A DNA stretch of 64,000 nucleotides, taken from NCBI RefSeq assembly GCF_025141175.1, contig NZ_CP081155.1:1331001-1395000 (forward strand), read 5' to 3'. The notes under the pieces are model-generated. The model searched no databases, was not told the DNA's origin, and was given only the letters and a program-made list of their open reading frames with translations. The stretch is from Jannaschia sp. M317 (GTDB taxonomy: Bacteria > Pseudomonadota > Alphaproteobacteria > Rhodobacterales > Rhodobacteraceae). Position 1 is the first letter of the stretch. Each line of letters opens with the position of its first letter. The position numbers were made by a program, and so were the translations under genes. Shown one piece after another: positions 40,981-49,807 of this stretch.

Positions 40981-42473
40981 TCGCTCGCCCCCAGCACGGC
41001 GGTGACATAGGCGGTCGGGTCCAGCAGCTCAGCCGCGGCGCGTTCGGCGACCTGCACGAAGGGTTCCGGGAACAGGCCGATCACCACGGTCATCGTCGCC
41101 AGCATCCCGATCGGCAGCAGCAGCGCCATACGGTCCGCCGGCCGCAGGCTGGACAGGGTCGGTGTGCTGCCGTCGGGGTGCGGCTTCCAAAAGGCCTGGC
41201 CCCAGATTTTCGTCATCGAGTAGATCGTCATCAGCCCCACGGCCAAGGCGATCCCCGCGACAACCCACATCTGAATATCCATCGACGCCTTCACCAGCAC
41301 GTATTTTGCCCAGAACCCCGACAGCGGCGGAAAGCCTGCCAGCGAAAAGGCCGGTATCAGGAACAGGAAGGCCAGGAACGGTGCGCCTTTGTACAGCCCG
41401 CCAATGCGGCCCAGTTCCGTGCTGCCTGCGATCCGGTTGGCCACGCCCGCGACCAGGAACAGGTTCGCCTTCACGATGATATGGTGGACCAGGTAGAACA
41501 CCGCCCCCATCAGGGCGAGCGGCGTCATCAGGGCCAGGCCCAGCACCATGTATCCGATCTGACTGACGATATGGAACGACAGGATCCGCCGGAAATCGGT
41601 CTGGGCGGCGGCCCCCAGAACCCCGGTCACCATGGTCGCGCAGGCGACCCACAGCAGGATCGTATGGGTAAAGCCAACGTCCTGCGTGAACACCAAGGTG
41701 AACATCCGCATCATGGCATAGACGCCCACCTTGGTCAGCAGCCCGGCAAAGACCGCCGAGACCGCGAAACTGGGCGTGTGGTAAGACGCAGGCAGCCAGA
41801 AAAACAGCGGGAAGACCGCGGCCTTTACCCCAAAACCCACCATGAACATCATCGCGATCACGGTCATCAACCCGTCGTCGACGGTGGGGACGATCCGGCT
41901 CAGATCCGCCAGGTTCAGCGTGCCGGTCGTTCCATAAAGCAGGCCGATGCCCGACAGGAACAGGATCGTCGAGATCAGGTTCAGCGTCACATACTTGATG
42001 CCCGCATCCAGCTGCACCCGCTTGCCGCCCAGGATCAGCAGTCCGAAGGACGAGATCAACATCACCTCGAACCAGACATACAGGTTGAACAGGTCGCCGG
42101 TCAGAAAGGCCCCCGTCACCCCCGCGATCAGCACCTGGAACAGGGCGTGGTAGCCCAATTGCTCCATCTCGTCGGTGATATCCGACAAGGCGTAGATCGA
42201 CACGGCCAGCGCGGTGATACCGGTGATCACGACCATCACCGCCGACAGCGTGTCGGCCACCAGCACGATGCCGAAGGGTGCGGGCCAACCGCCCATTTCA
42301 GCGGCTTGCGGCCCATAGCGCAGCACATCGGCCAGCAAAAGGACCCCCGCACCCAGCATCACGGCGGACCCGGCGACAGAGATCCAGCGCCCCTCTCCGT
42401 TGCGGCGGAACAGGAAGGCCAGAACCGCCGTGGCGAAGGGCAGGATCAGGGGCAGGGGCAGAAGCCAGGTCAC
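40977..42473 (-). CDS. mnhD: Mrp-type Na+/H+ antiporter subunit D
   Basis: 498 residues, about 14 helices, homologous to the NuoM/NuoN proton-channel subunits of complex I. Charged residues in helices include the Glu of NLYVWFEVMLISSFGLLI and the Lys of FMVGFGVKAAVFPLFFWLP. One of the two ion-translocating modules, with mnhA. Confidence 0.95.
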   Translation of the reverse strand: MTWLLPLPLILPFATAVLAFLFRRNGEGRWISVAGSAVMLGAGVLLLADVLRYGPQAAEMGGWPAPFGIVLVADTLSAVMVVITGITALAVSIYALSDITDEMEQLGYHALFQVLIAGVTGAFLTGDLFNLYVWFEVMLISSFGLLILGGKRVQLDAGIKYVTLNLISTILFLSGIGLLYGTTGTLNLADLSRIVPTVDDGLMTVIAMMFMVGFGVKAAVFPLFFWLPASYHTPSFAVSAVFAGLLTKVGVYAMMRMFTLVFTQDVGFTHTILLWVACATMVTGVLGAAAQTDFRRILSFHIVSQIGYMVLGLALMTPLALMGAVFYLVHHIIVKANLFLVAGVANRIAGSTELGRIGGLYKGAPFLAFLFLIPAFSLAGFPPLSGFWAKYVLVKASMDIQMWVVAGIALAVGLMTIYSMTKIWGQAFWKPHPDGSTPTLSSLRPADRMALLLPIGMLATMTVVIGLFPEPFVQVAERAAAELLDPTAYVTAVLGASE

Positions 42474-42832
42474 TTGGCGGGGTCCTCCGGCTCGGCCAGG
42501 CGCATCTGGTCGCTGTTGAGCGTGCCAAGGTTCTGGTAGCCGCGATAAATCAGGGTCAGGGCAAAGGCGAAAAGGCCGAACCCGATCACGATGGCCGTCA
42601 GCACCAGCGCCTGCGGCAGGGCGTTGGCCACGCCATCGGGCGGTGCGTTTTCGCCATAGGCGATCAGGGGCGGGGCCTCGGGCGTCAGCCCGCCAGAGGC
42701 GAAGATCAGCAGGTTCGCCGCATTCGACAAAAGGACCATGCCAAACAGGAACCGCAAGACGTTGCGCGCCAGCATCAGATAGACCGAGGCCGCGACCAGG
42801 ACGCCGACCATGATGGCGATCAGGACTTCCAT
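42470..42832 (-). CDS. mnhC: Mrp-type Na+/H+ antiporter subunit C
   Basis: 120 residues, three helices, a NuoK homologue: VYLMLARNVLRFLFGMVLLS and DGVANALPQALVLTAIVIGF contain the conserved Glu-free MrpC pattern. The ATG at 42832 shares one nucleotide with the mnhB stop (TGATG). Confidence 0.94.
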   Translation of the reverse strand: MEVLIAIMVGVLVAASVYLMLARNVLRFLFGMVLLSNAANLLIFASGGLTPEAPPLIAYGENAPPDGVANALPQALVLTAIVIGFGLFAFALTLIYRGYQNLGTLNSDQMRLAEPEDPAK

Positions 42833-43254
42833 CAGACCTCCTCCTCCAGCGCCAGCACGAGGGTCAGGACCGACCCCAGCACGACCAGATAGACGCCGAT
42901 GTCGAACACGAGAACGGTGGACAGGGGCACGCCCTTGCTGTCCTCGCTGGGCCACAGGAACAGCCACTGCCCGGTGAACAGCGCGTCGCCTGGTATCCAG
43001 GCGGCAACACCGGCCAGCAGCGCGATGCCCAGGCCCACGACGGCGATGGTCTGCGGATCCAGACGCAACGCCTCGCGGGCGGCGCGGCTGCCATGGGCGA
43101 TGGCGTACAGGATGAAGCCGGTGGACCCGATCAGCCCCCCGATGAACCCGCCGCCCGGTTCATTGTGACCGCGCAGCAGCATCCAGATCGAAAACATCAG
43201 CGACAGGCTGACCAACAGGCGCGTTGCCGCGCGAACGATGAGCGAGGATCTCAT
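42832..43254 (-). CDS. mnhB: Mrp-type Na+/H+ antiporter subunit B
   Basis: 140 residues, four helices; LRGHNEPGGGFIGGLIGSTG is the MrpB signature. Start overlaps the mnhA stop by four nt. Confidence 0.95.
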   Translation of the reverse strand: MRSSLIVRAATRLLVSLSLMFSIWMLLRGHNEPGGGFIGGLIGSTGFILYAIAHGSRAAREALRLDPQTIAVVGLGIALLAGVAAWIPGDALFTGQWLFLWPSEDSKGVPLSTVLVFDIGVYLVVLGSVLTLVLALEEEV

Positions 43255-45491
43255 TCCATCCCCTTTCGTGTGCCGCGCAGCAGGGCATAGGCCCCCAGCG
43301 CGGCAATGACGACCACGGCGATTTCGCCGAATGTGTCCAGCGCGCGGAAGTCGACGAGGATCACGTTGACGATGTTGCGCCCATAGGCCAGCGGGGCCGA
43401 GGTCGCCTCGAAGAACTCGGTCAGTGTCAGATCGAACGGCGTTGCCATGACCGCCAACAGGATCAGTGTCGTCAGCCCGCCGATGATCAACGCCAGGCCC
43501 AGGTCCCAGATCCGCAACGTCTTGACCCGCTCAGGGTTCAAAAGCGGCAGTTTCAGCATGGCGACGGCCACCAGAACGACCTGCAACACCTCGACCAGCA
43601 GCTGCGTGATCGCGACGTCGGGCGCGCCGAACATGATGAAGATCAACGCCACGCCGACCCCCACCACGCCCAGCGCCGCAACGGCGGTCATGCGCGAATT
43701 GGTGAAGGCCACGATGGCGGCACCTGCGGTGATGAAGATGAGAACCGACCAATGTTTGACCCGCAGGTCATCGCCCAGATCGATGGCGGGCCAGATGCCG
43801 CCACGCCACACCGACCAGCCCAGTGCAAAGGCCAGCGTCAGGAAGGTCACGAAGATATAGCGCCGCAACTGCCCGGTCTGGATCACGCGGGTCTGCCATT
43901 TGGCCCCGGCGGCAACCCAATCCATCAGCCTGTCCCAACCGGGATCGAAGCGCGACTTCCACCCACCCAGCCAGCCGCGCAGGCGGCCGTGCAGCAGGTA
44001 GATGACGAAACCCACGGCAAAGGTCGCCAGCGACAGGATCAGCGCCGTATTCACCCCACCCCAGAGGTAGAGATCCACCTTGACCGGCACCCCCGCCACA
44101 GCGGCGGCGGCGGGACGCACCAGCGCCTCGGCGTAGTCGGGGAACAGGCCGAGGCCCAGACCCAGCGCGCCCAAAAGCAGCGGCCCGGTCAGCATCGCGA
44201 CCCCGCCCTCGTGCGCTTTGACCGGTGTGTCGGCCAGCTTGCCCACAAAGGGCCGCCAGGCCACCACGCCCGCGGCCGCGAACATCAGGGCCGAGGCGGC
44301 GAAGGTGCAGGCCGTCACCCAGAGCATTGCGGGATCCGCATCCAACGCGGCCTTGTACATGAATTCCTTGCCAATGAACCCGAACAGCGGCGGTATCCCC
44401 GCCATCGACAACGCGGCCAGCCCGGCGGCCAGCGCGGTCAGCGGCATCGCCCGCGCCAGCCCGCGCAACACGGTCGCATCCCGCGTACCCGTGCCGTGGT
44501 CCACCACGCCGATCATCAGGAACAGCGCCGCCTTGTAAAAGCTGTGAACCAGCAAGAAGGTCATCGCCGCCTTGACCGCCTCTGGCGTGCCGACGCCCAG
44601 GAACATGACCAGCGTGCCCAGCGCCATCAACGTCGTATAAGCCAGCACCTGTTTGATGTCGGTCTGCTTGAGCGCCAGGATCGAGGCAAAGACCGCCGTG
44701 ACACCGCCGAATACCACCAACGTCCAGAACCAGATGTCTGTCCCGCCCAGCGACGGATTCATCCGCGCCAGCAGGTAGACGCCACCTTTGACCATGGTGG
44801 CCGAGTGCAGATAGGCGCTGACCGGGGTGGGTGCGGCCATGGCATTGGGCAGCCAGAAGTGGAACGGCACCTGTGCCGATTTGGTGAAGGCCCCGGCCAC
44901 GACCAACAGAAAGATCGGCAGATAGAGCGGGTGTTCGGCCAGCGATCCCTCGATCGCCGAGATGTCAAAGGTGCCCGCCGCAAAGCCGATCAGGATGATC
45001 CCCGCGAGGAAGGCCAACCCGCCGGTGCCCGTGACCAACAGCGCCTGAAGCGCGTTGCGCCGGGCCTTGGCCTGATCGGCGTCGAAGCCGATCAACAGGT
45101 AGGAAGAGATCGTCGTGATTTCCCAAAAGACAAACAGAGACAACAGGTTGTCCGAAAGAACCAGCCCCAGCATCCCGGTCATGAAGGACAGCAGATACGT
45201 CACGAACCGCGTGTAATGCACGTGCCCGCCCATGTAGGACGATGCATAAAGCGTCACCAATGCCCCGATGCCCGAGATCAAAAGCGCAAAGCTGAGCGAC
45301 AATCCGTCCAGCAGGATGCCCGTCTCTACCCCCAGCGATGGCACCCAGGCGAACCGCCAGGCCAGAACCTCTCCGGCGGCGACCTGCGGGACGAACTGAG
45401 CGAACCAGACGAACAACGCGGTCGGCACCAGGATCGAGATGATCCCAGGTGTTCCCCCAAGAAAGGGTGCCTTGTCCTGCCCTGCCGCCAT
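43251..45491 (-). CDS. mnhA: Mrp-type Na+/H+ antiporter subunit A
   Basis: 746 residues. The NuoL-like part (about 1-500) holds FWEITTISSYLLIGFD, KSAQVPFHFWLPNAMAAPTPVSAYLHSATMV in pieces, and HSFYKAALFLMIGVVDHGTGTRD. The C-terminal part carries MbhD-like (VALIFIMFGAPDVAITQLLVE) and MbhE-like segments. It is the entry gene of the operon and is required for cation/proton exchange at alkaline pH or high Na+. I used the ATG at 45491; the frame extends to 45602 into the AT-rich promoter region. Confidence 0.95.
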   Translation of the reverse strand: MAAGQDKAPFLGGTPGIISILVPTALFVWFAQFVPQVAAGEVLAWRFAWVPSLGVETGILLDGLSLSFALLISGIGALVTLYASSYMGGHVHYTRFVTYLLSFMTGMLGLVLSDNLLSLFVFWEITTISSYLLIGFDADQAKARRNALQALLVTGTGGLAFLAGIILIGFAAGTFDISAIEGSLAEHPLYLPIFLLVVAGAFTKSAQVPFHFWLPNAMAAPTPVSAYLHSATMVKGGVYLLARMNPSLGGTDIWFWTLVVFGGVTAVFASILALKQTDIKQVLAYTTLMALGTLVMFLGVGTPEAVKAAMTFLLVHSFYKAALFLMIGVVDHGTGTRDATVLRGLARAMPLTALAAGLAALSMAGIPPLFGFIGKEFMYKAALDADPAMLWVTACTFAASALMFAAAGVVAWRPFVGKLADTPVKAHEGGVAMLTGPLLLGALGLGLGLFPDYAEALVRPAAAAVAGVPVKVDLYLWGGVNTALILSLATFAVGFVIYLLHGRLRGWLGGWKSRFDPGWDRLMDWVAAGAKWQTRVIQTGQLRRYIFVTFLTLAFALGWSVWRGGIWPAIDLGDDLRVKHWSVLIFITAGAAIVAFTNSRMTAVAALGVVGVGVALIFIMFGAPDVAITQLLVEVLQVVLVAVAMLKLPLLNPERVKTLRIWDLGLALIIGGLTTLILLAVMATPFDLTLTEFFEATSAPLAYGRNIVNVILVDFRALDTFGEIAVVVIAALGAYALLRGTRKGME

Positions 45492-45566
45492 TGTCTGTCC
45501 CGTATGTTTCGGAGGACTACATAGAGAGAATGTTTGATTGTTCAAACCCACCGAATATATATTTTT

Positions 45567-45585
45567 CGATAGCCCGTAACTATCG
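45567..45585 (+). promoter_or_regulatory. OxyR-type dyad between mnhA and the LysR gene
   Basis: CGATAG-N7-CTATCG. The ATAG-N7-CTAT core (45569-45583) has the spacing of one half of the OxyR operator and lies 10 bp before the LysR gene's ATG, in an AT-rich 103-bp divergent promoter region (45492-45594). A second dyad, TTTGA/TCAAA, lies at about 45532-45545. Binding by the adjacent regulator is inferred. Confidence 0.55.
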
Positions 45586-45594
45586 AGGCCCCAG

Positions 45595-46518
45595 ATGCCC
45601 ACTTTGCAACAGTTCCGCTATCTCGTGGCGGTCGCGGATACGCTTCACTTCCGCCGCGCCGCCGAGACGGTGCACGTCACGCAGCCGACGCTCAGCGCGC
45701 AATTGCGCGAGTTGGAGGAAAAGCTGGGCGTGCAACTGGTTGAACGGTCCCGATCGGGCGTGACGCTGACGCCCCTTGGTGCGGAGGTGGCGGGCCGGGC
45801 ACGGCGGGTGCTGCGCGATGTGGCTGATATCTCGGCGCTGGCCCAGGCCGGTTCCGATCCGTTCAGCGGGACGATCCGCGTGGGCGTGGTCGGCAGCCTT
45901 GGCAGCTATTTTCTGCCGCTGGTGATTCCGGCCTTGCACGAAACCTGGCCCAAACTGACCTTTTACGTCCGCGAGGGGCAGGCCCCCGATCTGATGACGC
46001 GGTTGCGCGACGGGGCGTTGGACCTGCTGTTCTTTCCGCTGCCGGTAGAAGAGGCGGGGCTGGTCCATGCGCCGCTGTTCCATGAGCCGCTGCTGCTTGT
46101 CATGCCCGCGGATCATCGCCTGGCTGCCTCTGACCCGGTCGCCCGTGCCGATCTGGCGGGCGAGACGATCATGACGCTGGAGGCGGGGCATCGCCTGCAC
46201 GACACCGTGGCCGAAATCGTCTCCGAGACGGGGGCCACCCTGTCGCTCGACTACGAGGGGACGTCGCTCGATACCCTTCGGCAGATGGTGGCGACGGGCC
46301 TCGGTCTGTCGGTCCTGCCCGCGCTCTATGTCCGCTCGGAGGTCGCGAGAGAGCCGCTGGTCACCGCCCGTGCCCTGTCCCAACCGGAACCGGGCCGGGA
46401 CATCGGCATGGTCTGGCGCGCCAGTGCCGCGCGGATCGAGGCCTATACCGAAATCGCAGCCCTGATCCGCGCCACCCTGTCGGCCACCGCCCCCGAGGTG
46501 CGCGTGATCGGCGACTGA
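45595..46518 (+). CDS. LysR-family regulator, OxyR-like without cysteines
   Basis: 307 residues. The N-terminal winged helix (LQQFRYLVAVADTLHFRRAAE, VTQPTLSAQLRELEEKLG) and the effector domain are closest in style to OxyR. At the place of the peroxidatic cysteine the sequence reads LEAGHRLHDTVAEIVSETGA, and the whole protein has no cysteine. It therefore cannot use the OxyR disulfide switch. It is divergent from the Mrp antiporter operon and is a candidate regulator of it. GAGG precedes the ATG. Confidence 0.88.
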   Translation: MPTLQQFRYLVAVADTLHFRRAAETVHVTQPTLSAQLRELEEKLGVQLVERSRSGVTLTPLGAEVAGRARRVLRDVADISALAQAGSDPFSGTIRVGVVGSLGSYFLPLVIPALHETWPKLTFYVREGQAPDLMTRLRDGALDLLFFPLPVEEAGLVHAPLFHEPLLLVMPADHRLAASDPVARADLAGETIMTLEAGHRLHDTVAEIVSETGATLSLDYEGTSLDTLRQMVATGLGLSVLPALYVRSEVAREPLVTARALSQPEPGRDIGMVWRASAARIEAYTEIAALIRATLSATAPEVRVIGD

Positions 46519-46588
46519 CGCGGCTGGACCCACGGGGGCCGCGATTTGGCCCTAGCGTGGCGCCGCGTGCGGGGTCTAGACGGGCGGG

Positions 46589-47332
46589 ATGGACCTGCTC
46601 GCCCTTGCCCCGTCTGACCTCGCCCTGTTGGGGGCCATCGCCTTTGCGGCGGGCATGGTCCGTGGCTTTGCGGGCTTCGCGTTATCCGCAATGGTCATGG
46701 CAGGCGCGGTCCTGATCCTGCCGCCAAGGGAGCTGATCCCGATCTGCTGGATCCTGGAGATGGTCGCCTCTCTCCTGATGGTTCGGGGTGGCATCGCCCA
46801 GGCAGACAGGCGTATCGCCCTGGGCCTTGCGATCACGGCGGCGATCGGGGCCCCTATCGGCCTGTGGCTGACCACGCGCCTGCCGGTGGAAGACACGCGC
46901 CTGTTGGCCTTGGTCGTTTTGATGGGGCTGGCGCTGCTGCAACTTGCCCGGGTGCGTTTGCCGTTTCTGGCCACCAACGCGGGCCTTTATGGTGCCGGCA
47001 TCCTGGCGGGGGTGGCCACCGGCATCGCGTCGATCGGGGGCATGGTCGTCGCGCTATATGTTCTGGCTCAGAACAGCCCGGCGCGGGTGATGCGGGCATC
47101 CTTGGTGTTGTATCTGTTCGTCTCGTCGATTTTCACCCTGCTCTGGCAGCTGGGCTATGGCTTGTTCGATCTGACGGCCGTGGCGCGGGGCCTGACGTTG
47201 ATCGTGCCGGTCGCGCTTGGGGTCTTGATCGGAAAATGGCTGTTCCGGCCCGCGTTGGAGCCATTTTACAAACCCTTTGCGCTGTGTCTGCTGCTGGCCC
47301 TGGCGGGGCTGTCGTTGATCCGGATGCTGTGA
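46589..47332 (+). CDS. TauE/SafE family membrane transporter
   Basis: 247 residues with about eight helices in two repeats: GMVRGFAGFALSAMVMAGAVLILPP and AGVATGIASIGGMVVALYVLAQN are the repeated GxxxGxxG segments of the family. Family members export or import sulfite, sulfoacetate or other organic anions. Substrate unknown; the neighbouring genes do not decide it. It converges on the ALDH gene. Confidence 0.9.
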   Translation: MDLLALAPSDLALLGAIAFAAGMVRGFAGFALSAMVMAGAVLILPPRELIPICWILEMVASLLMVRGGIAQADRRIALGLAITAAIGAPIGLWLTTRLPVEDTRLLALVVLMGLALLQLARVRLPFLATNAGLYGAGILAGVATGIASIGGMVVALYVLAQNSPARVMRASLVLYLFVSSIFTLLWQLGYGLFDLTAVARGLTLIVPVALGVLIGKWLFRPALEPFYKPFALCLLLALAGLSLIRML

Positions 47333-47340
47333 AAGCGCGC

Positions 47341-47366
47341 GGCGCGCCCGGTGATCCGGACGCGCC
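47341..47366. terminator. hairpin between convergent genes
   Basis: GGCGCGCCCGG (47341-47351) pairs with CCGGACGCGCC (47356-47366) with one mismatch and a 4-nt loop. It stands between the TauE-family gene and the ALDH16 gene, so it could end transcription from both sides. No T run is present. Confidence 0.55.
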
Positions 47367-47395
47367 TGCATATTATCGGGACAAGGAAGCAGCGG

Positions 47396-49714
47396 TCAGA
47401 GGCCGAAGGGCACCCAGATCGTCTGCACTTCGGTCGCGGCGGCAAGAAAGGGGGCGGCGTCATTGGTCAGCCAGTCGCGCCCCCGACCGTGATTGACCCA
47501 AGTACGCTTCAGGTCTTCGGCCGCCTCCCGCTCGATCGTGGCGGAGATGTCGGCGGAAGAGAAGGACCAGACCGCATCCACCCCCTTGTGCCCCGCCATC
47601 TGACCGGCCAGCTCGGCATGGTCGCCGGTCAGGATGTTGACCACGCCGCCAGGCACATCGGAGGTGTCGAGCACCTGATACAGGTCCGTCGCCGTCAGGG
47701 GGGACGCCTCTGGCGCAATCAGAACGAGGCGATTGCCGGTGGCAAGGGCCGCGCCCAACACCTGCGCCAAGGCGGTCAGCGGGGTCTCTTCGGCGGCGAA
47801 GGCGCCGATCACCCCCACGGGTCGGTTCAGCGCCAGCGCGAGCCCCCCCATCGGCACGCCCAGGGTGCGCCCGTCGTGCTTGTCCGCCCAGGCCGCCCAG
47901 CGGAACAAATGGCGCGCGGCGGTCTCGGTGCTGTCCTTGGTGCCCTGCGCGGTCAGCCGGGCATCGAACTCCACGGCCCGCGCTGCCAGGTTCTCGGCCA
48001 GATAGTAAAGGATCTGTGCCCGCAGGTGCCCGGTCGACCGGCCCCAGCCGCTGGCCCCCCGCGCCGCCTCGACCGCGTTGCGCAGGTCCTTGCGGTTGGC
48101 GATGCCGACCTCGCCCACGGGTCCCTTGGGGCCATGGACCATGCGGGTGTAGCCGCCGTCGGGCCGGGCCTGTTTACCGCCGACGTACATCTTGGCTGTG
48201 CGGTCGATTGCGGCGGCGGGCGCCGGATCACCGGTGTAGGATTTCACAGCCGCCAACGCGGGGGCAGGGGCGGGACGCAAATAGGCCGCCAATCCCGCGA
48301 TGCCGCCTTCGCGGCCAAAGCCGCTTTCCTTGATGCCACCAAAGGGGGCGGCGGCGTCCAGCATGTTGGTGCCGTTCACCCAGATCACGCCCGCGTCGAT
48401 CTTTGGGGCGCAGTCCAGCGCCACGTCGATGTCCTGCGACCAGACGGACCCGGCCAGCCCAAAGCGCGTGTCGTTGGCCAGTTGCACGGCCTCGGCAGGC
48501 GTGCGGAAGGTGGTGGCCGCCAGGACCGGGCCAAAGACCTCCTCCTGCATCAGCGGATCGGCCCCATGCAGGTCTGTGACCAAGACAGGCGGCAGATAGC
48601 AGCCGTCGGGTGCCGCGCCCCGGTGGACCGTACCGGAGGTGCGCGCCAGCATCGCCTCGACCCGGGCCTTTTGCTCGGCGTGGACCATGGCCCCCATGTC
48701 GATGGCCTTGTCCAGCGGGTCGCCCACGCGGATGCGGGCCATACGGGTCTTGAGCCGGGCGTAGAAATCCTCGGCGATACCCTCTTGCACCAGCAGGCGC
48801 GCGCCCGCGCAGCAGACTTGCCCGCCATTGAACCAGATCGCATCGACCAGGCCTTCGACGGCGGCGTCGATGTCGGCGTCTTCGAAAACCACATAGGGTG
48901 ATTTGCCGCCCAGTTCCAAGGTCAGGCCCTTGCCGGTGCCCGCCGTGGCGCGCCGCAACAGGCGACCGACCTCGGTCGAGCCGGTAAAGGCCAGCTTGTC
49001 GATCGGGGCGGCGGTCAGCGCCGCCCCGGTTGCCCCGTCACCGGTGACGATGTTGATCACACCCGGGGGCACGCCCGCGGCGTCGCAGATGTCGGCAAAG
49101 GCCAGCGCGGTCAGTGGCGTCCATTCGGCGGGCTTGAGCACGACGGTGTTGCCCATCGCCAGCGCGGGCGCGACCTTCCAGGCCAGCATCAATAGCGGGA
49201 AATTCCACGGCACGATCTGCCCGCAGACGCCCCATGGCTCCGCCCCCGGCATCAATTCGGACCGCAACTCGGCGTGACCCGCATGGTGGTAGAAATGCCG
49301 CGCCGCCAGGGCCACGTCGATGTCGCGGGCCTCGCGGATGGGCTTGCCGGTGTCCAGAACCTCCAACACGGCGAACAGGCGTGCATGTTTCTGCAAGCCG
49401 CGCGCAATCGCATAGAGAACGCGCGCCCGGTCATGGTCGGACGCCTTGGCCCAACCGGTCTGCGCCTTGCGGGCAGCGGCGACGGCGGCGGCCACATCGG
49501 CCTCGGTGCCCTGGGTGATCTGGGCCAGGTCCTCGCCGGTCGCCGGATCGATGGTCGCAAAGGTCTCGCCCGCTGTCAGTCGTTTGCCGCCGATGTAATG
49601 CCCAAAACTGCGCCCATGACCGTCCAGCCAGGCATCCGCCTCGGCGCGGCTCTCGGGGGCGGGACCCCAGTCCATCGTCTCGAAAATCTCAGCCACGCGT
49701 GTTTTCTCTGTCAT
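47396..49714 (-). CDS. ALDH16-type aldehyde dehydrogenase, two domains
   Basis: 772 residues. Residues about 1-490 form a complete aldehyde dehydrogenase: VPWNFPLLMLAWKVAPALA (cofactor site), LELGGKSP with the general-base Glu, and GGQVCCAGARLL with the catalytic Cys. From about 495 a second ALDH-like domain begins (AKMYVGGKQARPDGGYTRMV) but ends early and lacks a catalytic Cys motif. This is the layout of the ALDH16 family. The neighbour deoC produces acetaldehyde, a plausible substrate. I used the ATG at 49714, preceded by repeat copy 4. Confidence 0.92.
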   Translation of the reverse strand: MTEKTRVAEIFETMDWGPAPESRAEADAWLDGHGRSFGHYIGGKRLTAGETFATIDPATGEDLAQITQGTEADVAAAVAAARKAQTGWAKASDHDRARVLYAIARGLQKHARLFAVLEVLDTGKPIREARDIDVALAARHFYHHAGHAELRSELMPGAEPWGVCGQIVPWNFPLLMLAWKVAPALAMGNTVVLKPAEWTPLTALAFADICDAAGVPPGVINIVTGDGATGAALTAAPIDKLAFTGSTEVGRLLRRATAGTGKGLTLELGGKSPYVVFEDADIDAAVEGLVDAIWFNGGQVCCAGARLLVQEGIAEDFYARLKTRMARIRVGDPLDKAIDMGAMVHAEQKARVEAMLARTSGTVHRGAAPDGCYLPPVLVTDLHGADPLMQEEVFGPVLAATTFRTPAEAVQLANDTRFGLAGSVWSQDIDVALDCAPKIDAGVIWVNGTNMLDAAAPFGGIKESGFGREGGIAGLAAYLRPAPAPALAAVKSYTGDPAPAAAIDRTAKMYVGGKQARPDGGYTRMVHGPKGPVGEVGIANRKDLRNAVEAARGASGWGRSTGHLRAQILYYLAENLAARAVEFDARLTAQGTKDSTETAARHLFRWAAWADKHDGRTLGVPMGGLALALNRPVGVIGAFAAEETPLTALAQVLGAALATGNRLVLIAPEASPLTATDLYQVLDTSDVPGGVVNILTGDHAELAGQMAGHKGVDAVWSFSSADISATIEREAAEDLKRTWVNHGRGRDWLTNDAAPFLAAATEVQTIWVPFGL

Positions 49715-49715
49715 G

Positions 49716-49742
49716 TCTTCTTCTCGGCTCAAATACTTCGGA
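49716..49742 (-). repeat. GAGTATTT-type extragenic repeat, copy 4
   Basis: On the minus strand CCGAAGTATTTGAGCCGAGA followed by AGAAG. It ends directly before the ALDH16 start codon, so its GAGAAGAAG part serves as ribosome-binding sequence. Confidence 0.6.
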
Positions 49743-49807
49743 GAGTGTGGGGCCCGCCACCGGCGCGACGCCGACCCGGCGGCGCAACACCTCGTGCGGT
49801 TTCCCGC

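Noticed and set aside
43752..45524. 590-codon plus-strand frame across mnhA
   Set aside because: Antisense to mnhA, composed mainly of Arg, Gln, His and Gly, with no motif.
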